Assembly: GCF_004121075.1 (NCBI RefSeq)
Contig: NZ_RHLN01000002.1
Span: forward strand, 116,826-180,825
Length of the DNA: 64,000 nucleotides
Direction of reading: 5' to 3'
From: Lutibacter sp. HS1-25
GTDB taxonomy: Bacteria; Bacteroidota; Bacteroidia; Flavobacteriales; Flavobacteriaceae
Both the position numbers and the translations under genes were made by a program. Under the pieces are notes generated by a model, which was given only the letters and a program-made list of their open reading frames with translations, did no database searches and was not told the DNA's origin. Every line of letters starts with the position of its first letter. The stretch's first letter is position 1. Below, piece after piece: positions 17,074 to 26,500 of the stretch.

Positions 17074-19668
17074 TTGTATTCACAAGAAATCAATCAAAGT
17101 TCATCAAAAATAATACCTTCTATCAAAAATGATAGCCTTAAACCTATTGTAAAAGATAGTATTTTACCGGTTGTTTCAGATTCTTTAACACTAAAATCAA
17201 AAGACAGTATTGCCAAACCAAAAGAAATACTTGAAGCTATTATTGAACATACAGCTGATAGTTTGATAAAACAAGATATTAAAAACAATAAAATTATTTT
17301 ATACCACAATGCACATGTGCATTATAAACAAACCGATTTAAAAGCTGGTTACATTGAGATTGATAATAACACCAATGTTGTTATAGCCAAAGGAATTAAA
17401 GACAGTATTGGTGATTATACGCAATTACCTGTTTTTACAGAAGGCCCAGATTCTACAACCCAAGACTCTATTAGGTTTAATTTTAAAACAGAAAAAGCAA
17501 AAATATGGGGTTTAGTAACAGAACAAGAAGGTATTAAAATTAAAGGTTCTGTTACCAAAAAAGAGAACGATTCTACGGTTTATGTTCGTGATATTATTTT
17601 TACCACTTCAGAAAAAGACAAGCCTGATTATTACATTAAAACTAAAAAGGCGAAAATTGTACCCGACAAAAAAATTGTGATTGGATTTAGCAATTTGGTG
17701 ATTCAGGAGGTTCCAACACCTTTATTTTTACCTTTTGCATATATACCTTTAACAAAAGGAAGTACTTCTGGTTTTTTAATGCCTACCTGGGGTCAAAACA
17801 ATCAACAAGGATTTTTCTTACAAAATGGTGGTTATTATTTTGCATTGAGTGATTATGTTGATCTCGCTGTTTTGGCAGACATATATACAAATGGTAGTTG
17901 GGGTGTAAGAACAGAATCTAATTATGCGCTTCGTTATAAATTTAGCGGAAACTTTAATTTTAGATTTGAAAGTTTAATTAATGGTCAACGAGGTTTTGAC
18001 GATTACTCTAAAACTAACAATTACAACATTAGATGGAGCCATAGCCAGGATTCTAAATCAAGTCCAAATGCACGATTTTCTGCATCTGTAAATTTAGGAA
18101 GTAGCAAATATTACCGACAATCTTTGAATGAATTTGACAACAATTCTTATTTAAATAATACATTAAGTTCTTCGGTTAACTATTATAAAAAATTAGTAGG
18201 TACACCTTTTAACTTTTCAGCATCAATTACGCATTCTCAAAATACCAATACCGAAGTAATTAATATGTCTTTGCCATCTTTTTTATTAAATATGGATAGA
18301 ATTTACCCATTTGCCTCAAAATCGGGTTCTAAAAAAAATGCATTACAAAGAACGGGATTGACTTACGCTTTAAAGTCGGATGTTAGAGTTTCAACTACCG
18401 ATGAGTTTTTTTTCAAACAAAAAATGTTTGAAGATATGAAAACTGGTATGCAACAAAATGCTTCATTAAGTACCAATTTAAAATTATTGAAATATTTTAC
18501 AGTATCACCAAGTTTAAATTATAAAGAAGTTTGGTATTTTGACAAACTTCAAAAAACATATGATGAAGACGAAGATAAAATTGTAGTTGATACCATAAAT
18601 GGATTTAATGCTTTTAGAGAATTTTCAACTGGAGCTTCATTAGGAACCAAAGTTTATGGTATGCTTAACTTTAAAAAAGGAAAAATAAAAGCAATTAGAC
18701 ACGTAATGACTCCTTCAATATCTTATAATTACCGTCCAGATATGTCTAATTATTATGAAGAAGTTCAACAAAGTGCAGACCCTACAGACCTTATTGAATA
18801 CTCTCCTTTTGCCAACGGAATTTATGGTTCTCCGGGAAGAGGTGTTTCTAATGGACTAAGTATGAGTCTTAACAATACCCTTGAAGCAAAGGCAAAGTCA
18901 AAAGATTCATTAGAATCTGATGATCCTTCAAAAGACAGAATTATTACCATACTTAACAACTTAAATTTTAGCACTTCTTATAATATTGCTTTAGACTCCT
19001 TAAGATGGAGCCCAATATCAATGAATGCTGGTACATTTTTGTTTGATAAAAAAATGCAGGTAAACCTTTCTGCATCTATGGATCCGTACGCATTAAACCT
19101 TGAAGGCCAAAGAATTAACGAATCAAATATTAGCCAAGGCGGAAGTTTATTAAGACTTACAAATGCTAGTTTTACAGCAAACTATTCATTTTCAAGTAAA
19201 AAAGACACTCAAAAACCTAACAAACAAGAGCAAAACAAAATAGACAATAATTCTGATGGTATTTTTGGAGAAGATTTTCCTGTGAGTAATGATTTAAGTG
19301 AACCTAACAGAGAAGATCAAACTGAAAAATTATACAGTGCAAAATTTCCTTGGACCTTAAAATTGGCCTATGCTATTAACTATTTAAATAGCAATAGGCA
19401 AAATGAAATATCATCAAACTCATTAATGTTTTCAGGAGATATTGAGTTGACACCAAAATGGAATGTTGGTATATCCTCTGGTTACGACATAAAGGGAAAT
19501 GGTTTTACCTATACTCAATTACGATTTGGTAGAGATTTGGATAGCTGGAGAATGTCGTTTAACTGGGTACCTTTTGGTGAAAGACAAACCTATTACTTTT
19601 TTATTGGTATCAAATCGTCTATGCTAAGCGATTTAAAATACGATCAACGTCAGCCTAGAATTTTTTAA
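17074..19668 (+). CDS. LPS-assembly protein LptD-like outer-membrane protein
   Basis: Large outer-membrane protein expected to insert lipopolysaccharide into the outer leaflet. An N-terminal OstA/LptA-like beta-jellyroll (KIILYHNAHVHYKQTDLKAG ... KAKIWGLVTEQEGIKIKG) is followed by IQEVPTPLFLPFAYIPLTKG, a signature of Bacteroidota LptD-like proteins, and then a large barrel. The first TTG is at 17074. The frame stays open to about 16978 and upstream codons spell a signal peptide (NRAFFLFLILTFWGVNTSLY), so translation probably starts at a rare codon such as ATT at 16999 or 17002. Divergent from the amidase. Confidence 0.88.
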   Translation: MYSQEINQSSSKIIPSIKNDSLKPIVKDSILPVVSDSLTLKSKDSIAKPKEILEAIIEHTADSLIKQDIKNNKIILYHNAHVHYKQTDLKAGYIEIDNNTNVVIAKGIKDSIGDYTQLPVFTEGPDSTTQDSIRFNFKTEKAKIWGLVTEQEGIKIKGSVTKKENDSTVYVRDIIFTTSEKDKPDYYIKTKKAKIVPDKKIVIGFSNLVIQEVPTPLFLPFAYIPLTKGSTSGFLMPTWGQNNQQGFFLQNGGYYFALSDYVDLAVLADIYTNGSWGVRTESNYALRYKFSGNFNFRFESLINGQRGFDDYSKTNNYNIRWSHSQDSKSSPNARFSASVNLGSSKYYRQSLNEFDNNSYLNNTLSSSVNYYKKLVGTPFNFSASITHSQNTNTEVINMSLPSFLLNMDRIYPFASKSGSKKNALQRTGLTYALKSDVRVSTTDEFFFKQKMFEDMKTGMQQNASLSTNLKLLKYFTVSPSLNYKEVWYFDKLQKTYDEDEDKIVVDTINGFNAFREFSTGASLGTKVYGMLNFKKGKIKAIRHVMTPSISYNYRPDMSNYYEEVQQSADPTDLIEYSPFANGIYGSPGRGVSNGLSMSLNNTLEAKAKSKDSLESDDPSKDRIITILNNLNFSTSYNIALDSLRWSPISMNAGTFLFDKKMQVNLSASMDPYALNLEGQRINESNISQGGSLLRLTNASFTANYSFSSKKDTQKPNKQEQNKIDNNSDGIFGEDFPVSNDLSEPNREDQTEKLYSAKFPWTLKLAYAINYLNSNRQNEISSNSLMFSGDIELTPKWNVGISSGYDIKGNGFTYTQLRFGRDLDSWRMSFNWVPFGERQTYYFFIGIKSSMLSDLKYDQRQPRIF

Positions 19669-19680
19669 TTCCCATATCTT

Positions 19681-20061
19681 ATGAAAAAAATTATAAATAC
19701 CAAAAATGCACCTGCGCCAATTGGACCATACAACCAAGCTGTTTTAGCAGGAAACACCCTATATACTTCAGGTCAAATTGCTATTGACCCAATAACAGGA
19801 GAATTGGTAACTAGTTCTATTGAAATAGAAACCAAACAGGTTATGGAAAATTTAAAGGCTGTTTTAACTGAAGCAGGAATGACTTTTGAAAATGTAGTAA
19901 AAACTTCAATATTTATTTCTAATATGAACGAATTTACTAAAATAAATAACGTTTACGGCACTTATTTCAATACAACAACTGCTCCAGCACGTGAAACAGT
20001 TGAAGTTGCTAATTTGCCAAAATTTGTAAATGTTGAAATCTCTATGATTGCAATAAAATAA
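19681..20061 (+). CDS. RidA family (YjgF/YER057c/UK114) enamine deaminase
   Basis: 126 residues, full length. Features: APAPIGPYNQAVLAGNTLYTSGQI near the start, LKAVLTEAGMTFENVVKTSIFI, and the active-site Arg in TTTAPARETVEVANLP, the residue that defines true RidA enzymes that hydrolyse reactive 2-aminoacrylate imines. It starts 12 bases after the LptD-like gene and may be cotranscribed. Its end meets the convergent mgsA with 3 bases between the stops. Confidence 0.93.
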   Translation: MKKIINTKNAPAPIGPYNQAVLAGNTLYTSGQIAIDPITGELVTSSIEIETKQVMENLKAVLTEAGMTFENVVKTSIFISNMNEFTKINNVYGTYFNTTTAPARETVEVANLPKFVNVEISMIAIK

Positions 20062-20064
20062 CTA

Positions 20065-20427
20065 CTATATTGCTTTCATTAACAATGCTGCAGTTGCAGG
20101 ATTGGTAGCTAAAGGCACATCGTGCACATCACACAAACGCATTAACATTGCAATATCTGGCTCGTGAGGATGCATTCCAAGCGGATCTCTAAAAAACAAT
20201 ACCATATCAGTTTTACCCTCAGCCACACGACCCGCAATTTGTGCATCGCCACCATAAGGACCTGATAAATATTTTTCAACTGTTAAGCCCGCTTTTTCAA
20301 TATGCTTACCTGTTGTTCCTGTTGCTATTAGTTTGATATCTTTTGCCATAATAACAGCTCTAAAATCCATTAAAAACTGAACCATCTCAGTTTTTTTTCC
20401 ATCGTGTGCTATAATTGCTATTTCCAT
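20065..20427 (-). CDS. mgsA: Methylglyoxal synthase
   Basis: Cytosolic enzyme that converts dihydroxyacetone phosphate to methylglyoxal and phosphate. It has 120 residues, shorter than the 152 of the E. coli enzyme, with the fold complete. Conserved residues: IAHDGKK, ATGTTG (phosphate loop), SGPYGGDAQIA with D61 (the E. coli D71 base), FFRDPLGMHPHEPD with D81, H88 and D91. It closes a pfkA-gap-mgsA operon 37 bases after gap. The grouping suggests an overflow route when triose phosphates accumulate. Confidence 0.93.
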   Translation of the reverse strand: MEIAIIAHDGKKTEMVQFLMDFRAVIMAKDIKLIATGTTGKHIEKAGLTVEKYLSGPYGGDAQIAGRVAEGKTDMVLFFRDPLGMHPHEPDIAMLMRLCDVHDVPLATNPATAALLMKAI

Positions 20428-20464
20428 AATATAAATAGTTAAAATTATCTTTGTTTTTTATTTT

Positions 20465-21457
20465 TTAAAGTGAAGCTGAATACGTTATTAAATCAATGAT
20501 TTTATTTGCATATCCATACTCATTGTCGTACCAAGAAATTAATTTGTAAAAATTTTGATTCAAAGCCAAACCTGCATTTGCATCAAAAACAGAAGTTCTT
20601 GGTTCTGAAACAAAATCTTGAGAAACCACCTCATCTTCAGTATAGCCTAAAATTCCTTTTAATTCGTTTTCTGAAGCATTTTTCATTGCTTTTTTTATTG
20701 CTATATAAGATGTTGATGTTTTTAATCTTACCGTAAAATCAACCAAAGAAACATCGGTTATTGGAACACGAACTGCCATTGCTAAAATTTTACCTTCCAT
20801 TTGTGGAATGATTTTAGTTAATGCATCTGATGCGCTTGTTGATGTAGGTATCATATTATTTAAAGAAGCTCTTCCTCTTCTCCATTTATCTGAAGGTCCA
20901 TCAACAGTGTTTTGACTTGAAGTAGTTGAATGAACTGTTGTTACCAAGCCTTCAACAATTCCAAAATTTTCATGTAGTACTTTTACCAAGGGAGCTAAAC
21001 AATTTGTAGTACAAGAAGCATTTGAAAATATCAAATCGCTTTTTGTTAAATTAAAATGATTAACACCCATCACAAACATAGGAGCACTATTTGAAGGCGC
21101 CGAAATGGCTACTTTTTTAGCACCACCTTGTATATGCAATTCGGCCTGATTTTTTTCAGTATAAAAACCTGTAGATTCTAAAACAAAGTCTACAGCAACC
21201 TCATTCCATTTTATATTTTGCGGGTTTTTCTCAGATGTTATTCTAATTGATTTTCCGTTTACTATTAAAAAATTGTTTTGAACTTCAACAGTTCCTTTAA
21301 ATTTTCCGTGAACAGAATCGTATTTCAATAAATAAGCTAAATGTTCAGCAGGCAATAAATCGTTAATAGCAACAACTTCAATATTGTTTCTATTAATAAT
21401 TGATCTAAAAGCAATACGACCTATTCTTCCAAATCCGTTAATACCAATTTTAATCAT
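20465..21457 (-). CDS. gap: Glyceraldehyde-3-phosphate dehydrogenase, type I
   Basis: 330 residues. The NAD fold begins IKIGINGFGRIGRIAFRS with D33 in INDLLP, favouring NAD over NADP. The catalytic Cys is C149 in SNASCTTNCLAPL, with the His partner in VTTVHSTTSSQN. WYDNEYGYANK closes the domain. It lies four bases after pfkA on the same strand. Flavobacteria commonly hold more than one gap gene, so whether this one serves glycolysis or gluconeogenesis is not fixed; the pfkA partner favours glycolysis. Confidence 0.95.
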   Translation of the reverse strand: MIKIGINGFGRIGRIAFRSIINRNNIEVVAINDLLPAEHLAYLLKYDSVHGKFKGTVEVQNNFLIVNGKSIRITSEKNPQNIKWNEVAVDFVLESTGFYTEKNQAELHIQGGAKKVAISAPSNSAPMFVMGVNHFNLTKSDLIFSNASCTTNCLAPLVKVLHENFGIVEGLVTTVHSTTSSQNTVDGPSDKWRRGRASLNNMIPTSTSASDALTKIIPQMEGKILAMAVRVPITDVSLVDFTVRLKTSTSYIAIKKAMKNASENELKGILGYTEDEVVSQDFVSEPRTSVFDANAGLALNQNFYKLISWYDNEYGYANKIIDLITYSASL

Positions 21458-21461
21458 TCAA

Positions 21462-22448
21462 TTAAATTGACATGATATCACTCACACGTAACAACTCCAT
21501 ATTAATTTCGTGATTTTCTTTTATGGCTTTTTCCAAATCAGTAGTTACTACTTTATTATCTACTACACCAACCATTACATTGGTTTGACCATCTAATAAC
21601 AATTCAACAGCTTTTACACCTAAACGACTTGCTAAAACGCGATCAAAACAACTAGGAGAACCTCCACGTTGCATATGCCCTAAAACAGATACACGAACTT
21701 CATATTGCGGCATATTATTTTCAACATAATTTGCCAATTCAAACACATTTTTACCAATTTTATCACCTTCAGAAACCACCACAATACTAGATGATTTACC
21801 TGATCTTTTACTTCTTTTTAAAGATTCAAGCAAACGGTCTAAACCTAAGTCTTCTTCAGGAATTAAAATTTCTTCAGCTCCGGCACCAACACCTGCATTT
21901 AAAGCAATAAAACCTGCATCACGTCCCATAACCTCAACAAAAAATAACCTGTTATGTGAACTCGCAGTATCTCTAATTTTGTCAATTACATCTACAACAG
22001 TATTTAAGGCAGTATCATAACCAATGGTATAATTTGTGCCAAAAATATCGTTATCTATAGTTCCTGGAATTCCAATACAAGGAAAATTATATTCCTGATT
22101 AAAAACCATTCCTCCAGTAAAAGTTCCGTCTCCACCAATTAAAACAACTGCATCAATATTTGCATCAATTAAATTTTTATGCGCTTTTGCTCTACCTTCA
22201 ACAGTTCTAAAACCTTCTGATCTGGCAGACTTTAAAATAGTTCCTCCAAGATTTATAATATTACTAACATTACGAGGTGTTAAGGCTACAAAGTCTCCAT
22301 CAATCAATCCTTGGTATCCTCTGTAAATACCAACACATTCAACATTGTAATAAGAGCAAGCTCTAACAACAGCCCTAATTGCGGCGTTCATACCTGGCGC
22401 ATCACCACCCGATGTTAAAACTCCTATTCTTTTTATTTTTGATTCCAT
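21462..22448 (-). CDS. pfkA: ATP-dependent 6-phosphofructokinase
   Basis: 328 residues of the group A bacterial PFK type. Motifs: GVLTSGGDAPGMNAAIRAVV (ATP loop), VLIGGDGTFTGG, PGTIDNDIFGTNYTIGYDTA with catalytic Asp, EVMGRDAGFIALNAGVG, and SVLGHMQRGGSPSCFDR. The Gly and Asp residues of the ATP site are those of ATP-dependent rather than PPi-dependent enzymes. It is the first gene of the pfkA-gap-mgsA operon. Confidence 0.95.
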   Translation of the reverse strand: MESKIKRIGVLTSGGDAPGMNAAIRAVVRACSYYNVECVGIYRGYQGLIDGDFVALTPRNVSNIINLGGTILKSARSEGFRTVEGRAKAHKNLIDANIDAVVLIGGDGTFTGGMVFNQEYNFPCIGIPGTIDNDIFGTNYTIGYDTALNTVVDVIDKIRDTASSHNRLFFVEVMGRDAGFIALNAGVGAGAEEILIPEEDLGLDRLLESLKRSKRSGKSSSIVVVSEGDKIGKNVFELANYVENNMPQYEVRVSVLGHMQRGGSPSCFDRVLASRLGVKAVELLLDGQTNVMVGVVDNKVVTTDLEKAIKENHEINMELLRVSDIMSI

Positions 22449-22549
22449 AAGTTAATAACTAAAATATATTTAAATTTTAAACAAATCTTTTTTGATTCGT
22501 ATTTTAAAATCTTTCTAATGCAATTTTATTCTTTTTTTTTCAATTATAA

Positions 22550-22603
22550 GCACCAAGAATTGATCAATTTAAATTGATTTTTAACATTGATAATTCTTGG
22601 TGC
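22550..22603. terminator. Nested palindromic hairpin after the tamB operon
   Basis: Outer arms GCACCAAGAATT (22550-22561) and AATTCTTGGTGC (22592-22603) match exactly over 12 bp. Inside them lies a second perfect palindrome, ATCAATTTAAATTGAT (22563-22578). It sits in the gap after the nucleotidyltransferase stop and before pfkA (both minus strand), where a terminator is expected. The nesting is more elaborate than a simple terminator. Confidence 0.55.
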
Positions 22604-22635
22604 GTTTTGTTAATTTACAGTATATAATTTAAAAA

Positions 22636-23541
22636 TTAAGCCCATAAATTTTCAGGATAAACACCTGAATCTTTTAACTTTTGAATTTCAGAAGTTACAT
22701 AAGGCTTGTCTTCTTTATAAGTTACTCCAAACCATCTTGCATTTGATTTTAAAACTTCCATTGTAGCTAGTTTTTCAACAATTACATGATTGACAACTAA
22801 TGGAATAAAAAATTCTTTTTTAGGCTCTTTGTAATTGTTTTCTAAAAAAGTTTCGAACATAGAACCTGAAATCTCAAAATATTTAGGTGTAAAACCAAAA
22901 AAGTTCATGGCAACTACGGTGTCTTCAGAAATTGGTTTTAATTCATCATTGTCATCTTTAAATTTCAATTCACCATCTACTTTTTCAATATGAGTACGCT
23001 CAACTATACCTGTTAAATAATCATTGTTATCTACACTGCACTCACCTCTTGAAACAAAACCATAATCAGAAATGGTATTTTTTAAAATATATCCCATCAT
23101 ATTGAATGATGTTGAATTTTTATCGGTATTTCTAAGTGCTTCAGCAATTCCTTCAAAAGCTTCTCTTCCATAAAAATCATCGGCATTTATTACGGCGAAA
23201 TTCTCAGTAACTGCATCTTTTGCCATTAGCAAAGCGTGACCTGTACCCCAAGGTTTTTCTCGGTTATTGTCTTTAAATCTTTCAGGAATACTGTCTATCT
23301 CTTGAAAAACATAATCCACTTCAATTTTACCTTCTAATTTAGGATTGAAAAATGCTTTAAAATCTTCTTCAATACTTTTTCGAATAATGAAAACTACTTT
23401 TCCAAATCCAGCTTGAATGGCATCATAGATTGAAAAATCTAAAATTGTATCACCTTGTTTTGAAAAGGTATCTAATTGTTTTAATCCACCATAACGGCTT
23501 CCTACTCCTGCGGCTAGAATTACTAATGTTGGTTTACTCAT
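22636..23541 (-). CDS. Sugar-nucleotide transferase-like NTP transferase
   Basis: 301 residues with the nucleotidyltransferase fold: LVILAAGVGSRYGGLKQLDTF at the N-terminus (nucleotide loop with GSRYGG in place of GxGTR), then NADDFYGREAFEG, the metal Asp region, and DYGFVSRGECS. It resembles uncharacterised NDP-sugar pyrophosphorylase-like proteins of Bacteroidota. The sugar and nucleotide are unknown. Its first codons overlap the end of tamB by 8 bases, so the two genes are probably translated together. Confidence 0.8.
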   Translation of the reverse strand: MSKPTLVILAAGVGSRYGGLKQLDTFSKQGDTILDFSIYDAIQAGFGKVVFIIRKSIEEDFKAFFNPKLEGKIEVDYVFQEIDSIPERFKDNNREKPWGTGHALLMAKDAVTENFAVINADDFYGREAFEGIAEALRNTDKNSTSFNMMGYILKNTISDYGFVSRGECSVDNNDYLTGIVERTHIEKVDGELKFKDDNDELKPISEDTVVAMNFFGFTPKYFEISGSMFETFLENNYKEPKKEFFIPLVVNHVIVEKLATMEVLKSNARWFGVTYKEDKPYVTSEIQKLKDSGVYPENLWA

Positions 23542-26500
23542 TTTTAATGTCTTTTTTATTTTTAAAATTTATTAATTTTTGATTCAATACCGTATCAATA
23601 ACTTGATTGTTGATTGAATCTTTTATGATTCTCTTTTTCAAAGATAGTTTTTCTAAAAATTCTCGCCCATTGTCAAAGTCAATTTGATAATTTAAACCTG
23701 CACCTTGCGTATAACCTTCTTCCTCATTAGAATATTGAATATCATTTTGACGGTTAAAAACAGCAAGACGAAACGTACCAGCTTCATTCATTAAAAATTC
23801 AACAGTTACTTCACCTATTACACTTGATTTTGTTTCGGCACCTACAGGAACTCCAACTTTTCCGTTAATAAGAATCCTATCATTTACTTGATAATCCATA
23901 TCAAATGCCAATTGGTCACTTACATCTAAATTATCTACTTTATTATTTTCTCCAACGGTATAAACTGGTTTTAACTTAAACTTACCGTCTTGGGTATTAA
24001 AAATATTGTCAAAAGCATTGGTTAACATATCTGCACCTGTACTATAAATTGCGGCATTTCCATTTAAATTTGCTTCAGCTTCATTATAAAAAGTTCCAGC
24101 TACTAAAAGTGAAATAAACTGAGTATTTATATTGTTACTTAATTTAAATGCAAGCTCAGATGCCACGGTTGAACTTGAATTAGGTATTTCAATATCAAAT
24201 TCTATATCTGAATTGAACAACCCACCCGAAAAACGGGTAATTAAATCTACAGGTAATTTTCTACTTGACGAAATATTTTCTAATAATATTTTAGGATTTG
24301 CAGATACTCTATAAATTGCTTCAATATCTATTTCGGCAGTAAGTGGGTCTCCGCTCCATGAAATAGTTCCCCCTCTTTTAACAATAAAGGGCTTGTTAAT
24401 TATACCCCCATATTTAAAATCATAAACCCCATTATTTACTGTAAAATCTCCGTACATATTAAATTTATCTCTAGTATCTAATTCTATAAGTAAATTACCA
24501 GTTCCAGAACCTCTTAAATTACTTCCAGATGTTTTGTCTATAACCATTTCAAACAGTGCATCTTTTGTAACCTCTAAATTAAAATTAATTGACAAACCTT
24601 TTAATTTTTCTGAAATAAAACTTTTTCTTTCTATTTCATTTTCAAAAGTTTTTTCAAAATTTACAAATCGAATTAATTCTGATGATTCGGCAGTTTTAAC
24701 ATCATTAATAGGTAAAACAAATTTAGTGTTCTTTTTAGTTTTCCCTGTAATATCAATTACTAATTTATCAGTTGGTCCTTTTATTTTTGCTTCACCTTCA
24801 AAAAAAGCAGTACCATAATACAATGAATTTTCTTCTTCCTTAGTATCTAAAACCAATAAATTTTTTGTTTTAATATCTAAATTTAAAAACCAATTTTGAA
24901 AAAAGTTATGGCTTAGTGTACCCTTTAAACTTGCGTTTGAATTGTGTTTTGTATCTCTAATAGTTACATCTTCAAATGTAAAAACCTGATCTTTTAAACT
25001 AATAACACTTGTACCTTTAAAATCAAAATCGACATTTAAATACGGAAAATACATACCTGCTTCATCTAAAAACAGATCACCCTCCATATTGGGATTGTTT
25101 AAAGGACCTTTAATATTAACATTTCCATATGCTAAGCCTCTAATTTTGTTAAACACATCTTCACCCAAAGGACTAAAAGCATCTAATTTAAAGGCTTCAA
25201 AATTTAATTCTACATCTATATTTTGTTGTTCCTCGGTTAAATCCAGATCTCCAACAGCTGAAAAACTTGTATTGTTATCTAATTTTAACGAAATATCTAA
25301 AGCCAACTGTTTTACAGAATTTTTACCTTCAATATCAATATTTAAATCTCCTTGTCGAGAATCGTTAATTTTAAAATTTGCAACTAAAAGTTTGGCTTTA
25401 GGCTCAATTTGATTTCCAAAATGAGCGTAATCTATTGACCCATTTACCAAGCCTTCTAAATTTAAGCTATCAATATTTGGCGTAATGCTTCCTAAATTTA
25501 CATTTTTAAAATTAAGATGAATATCTTTTGAAATTGTATCGTTAATAACCCCTTTAAATTCAATTCTTTGATCGTTTGAAACAATTAAAAATGGCTCAAA
25601 AACAAATGTTTTAGTTTTATTATTATAAACAAATTTGTTTTTTAAATTATTTTCAGGATTTATAATCCATTTGTTGTTTTTAAAGGTGAAATTTGATTTA
25701 TTAATTCCTAATACAGATTGATTTTGCTTGTTAAACGTGTGATAAAACGACAAGCTATATTGCTCTGTATTATTTTTTCCACCCTTAAACTCGGCTGCTA
25801 AATGTAGGGTATCATTCAATGTTTTATTTACCAAATGTAAATCGGAAATATCATAAACATTTGACCTTATTTTTTGAACAATTAACTGCGTATTAAAAAT
25901 TGGGTTTTTATTGTCTATTTGTAAATTTAAAGAATCTATTACATTTGAATAGGCAATAATTTGCGGTGATTTAACACTTAATTTGAATAAATTTTTATCA
26001 GAATTTACATTACCCGAAATAATGGTATTTGCACTTAAGTTAATTTCAGGAAAAAACAACTCTACAATTTTATTATAAATCTCTAGTCTAAACGTTAAAT
26101 ACTGATTTGGTGAAACTTTGTGAGGTTTGTAATTAGAGTAATTACTACCTATAGAATTTTGTATTAGTTTACTTATTTGATAAAATTTAAACTGCCCTTT
26201 AAATTTACCTTCAACAATTTCAGGCGAATTGATTGTAATTAAACGGGTGCTATCTTCAAAAGATGAAGTGATGGAAAAATCTTTAAAAAAGTAATCTCCA
26301 TCTTGATTGGTGTATAATGAATTTTTAAAATTTATGGCTCCATCTAAGTTATCGACAGAATTACCTTTGAAATTTATTTCAATATCACCTTTTAAATTAG
26401 AAATTGTATCTCTTTTAAAAATATTCAACTTATTTAAATCACAATGATCTACAATTGCTTTAAAATCATATTTATAAACTTTTAACGACAAATTAGCCAA

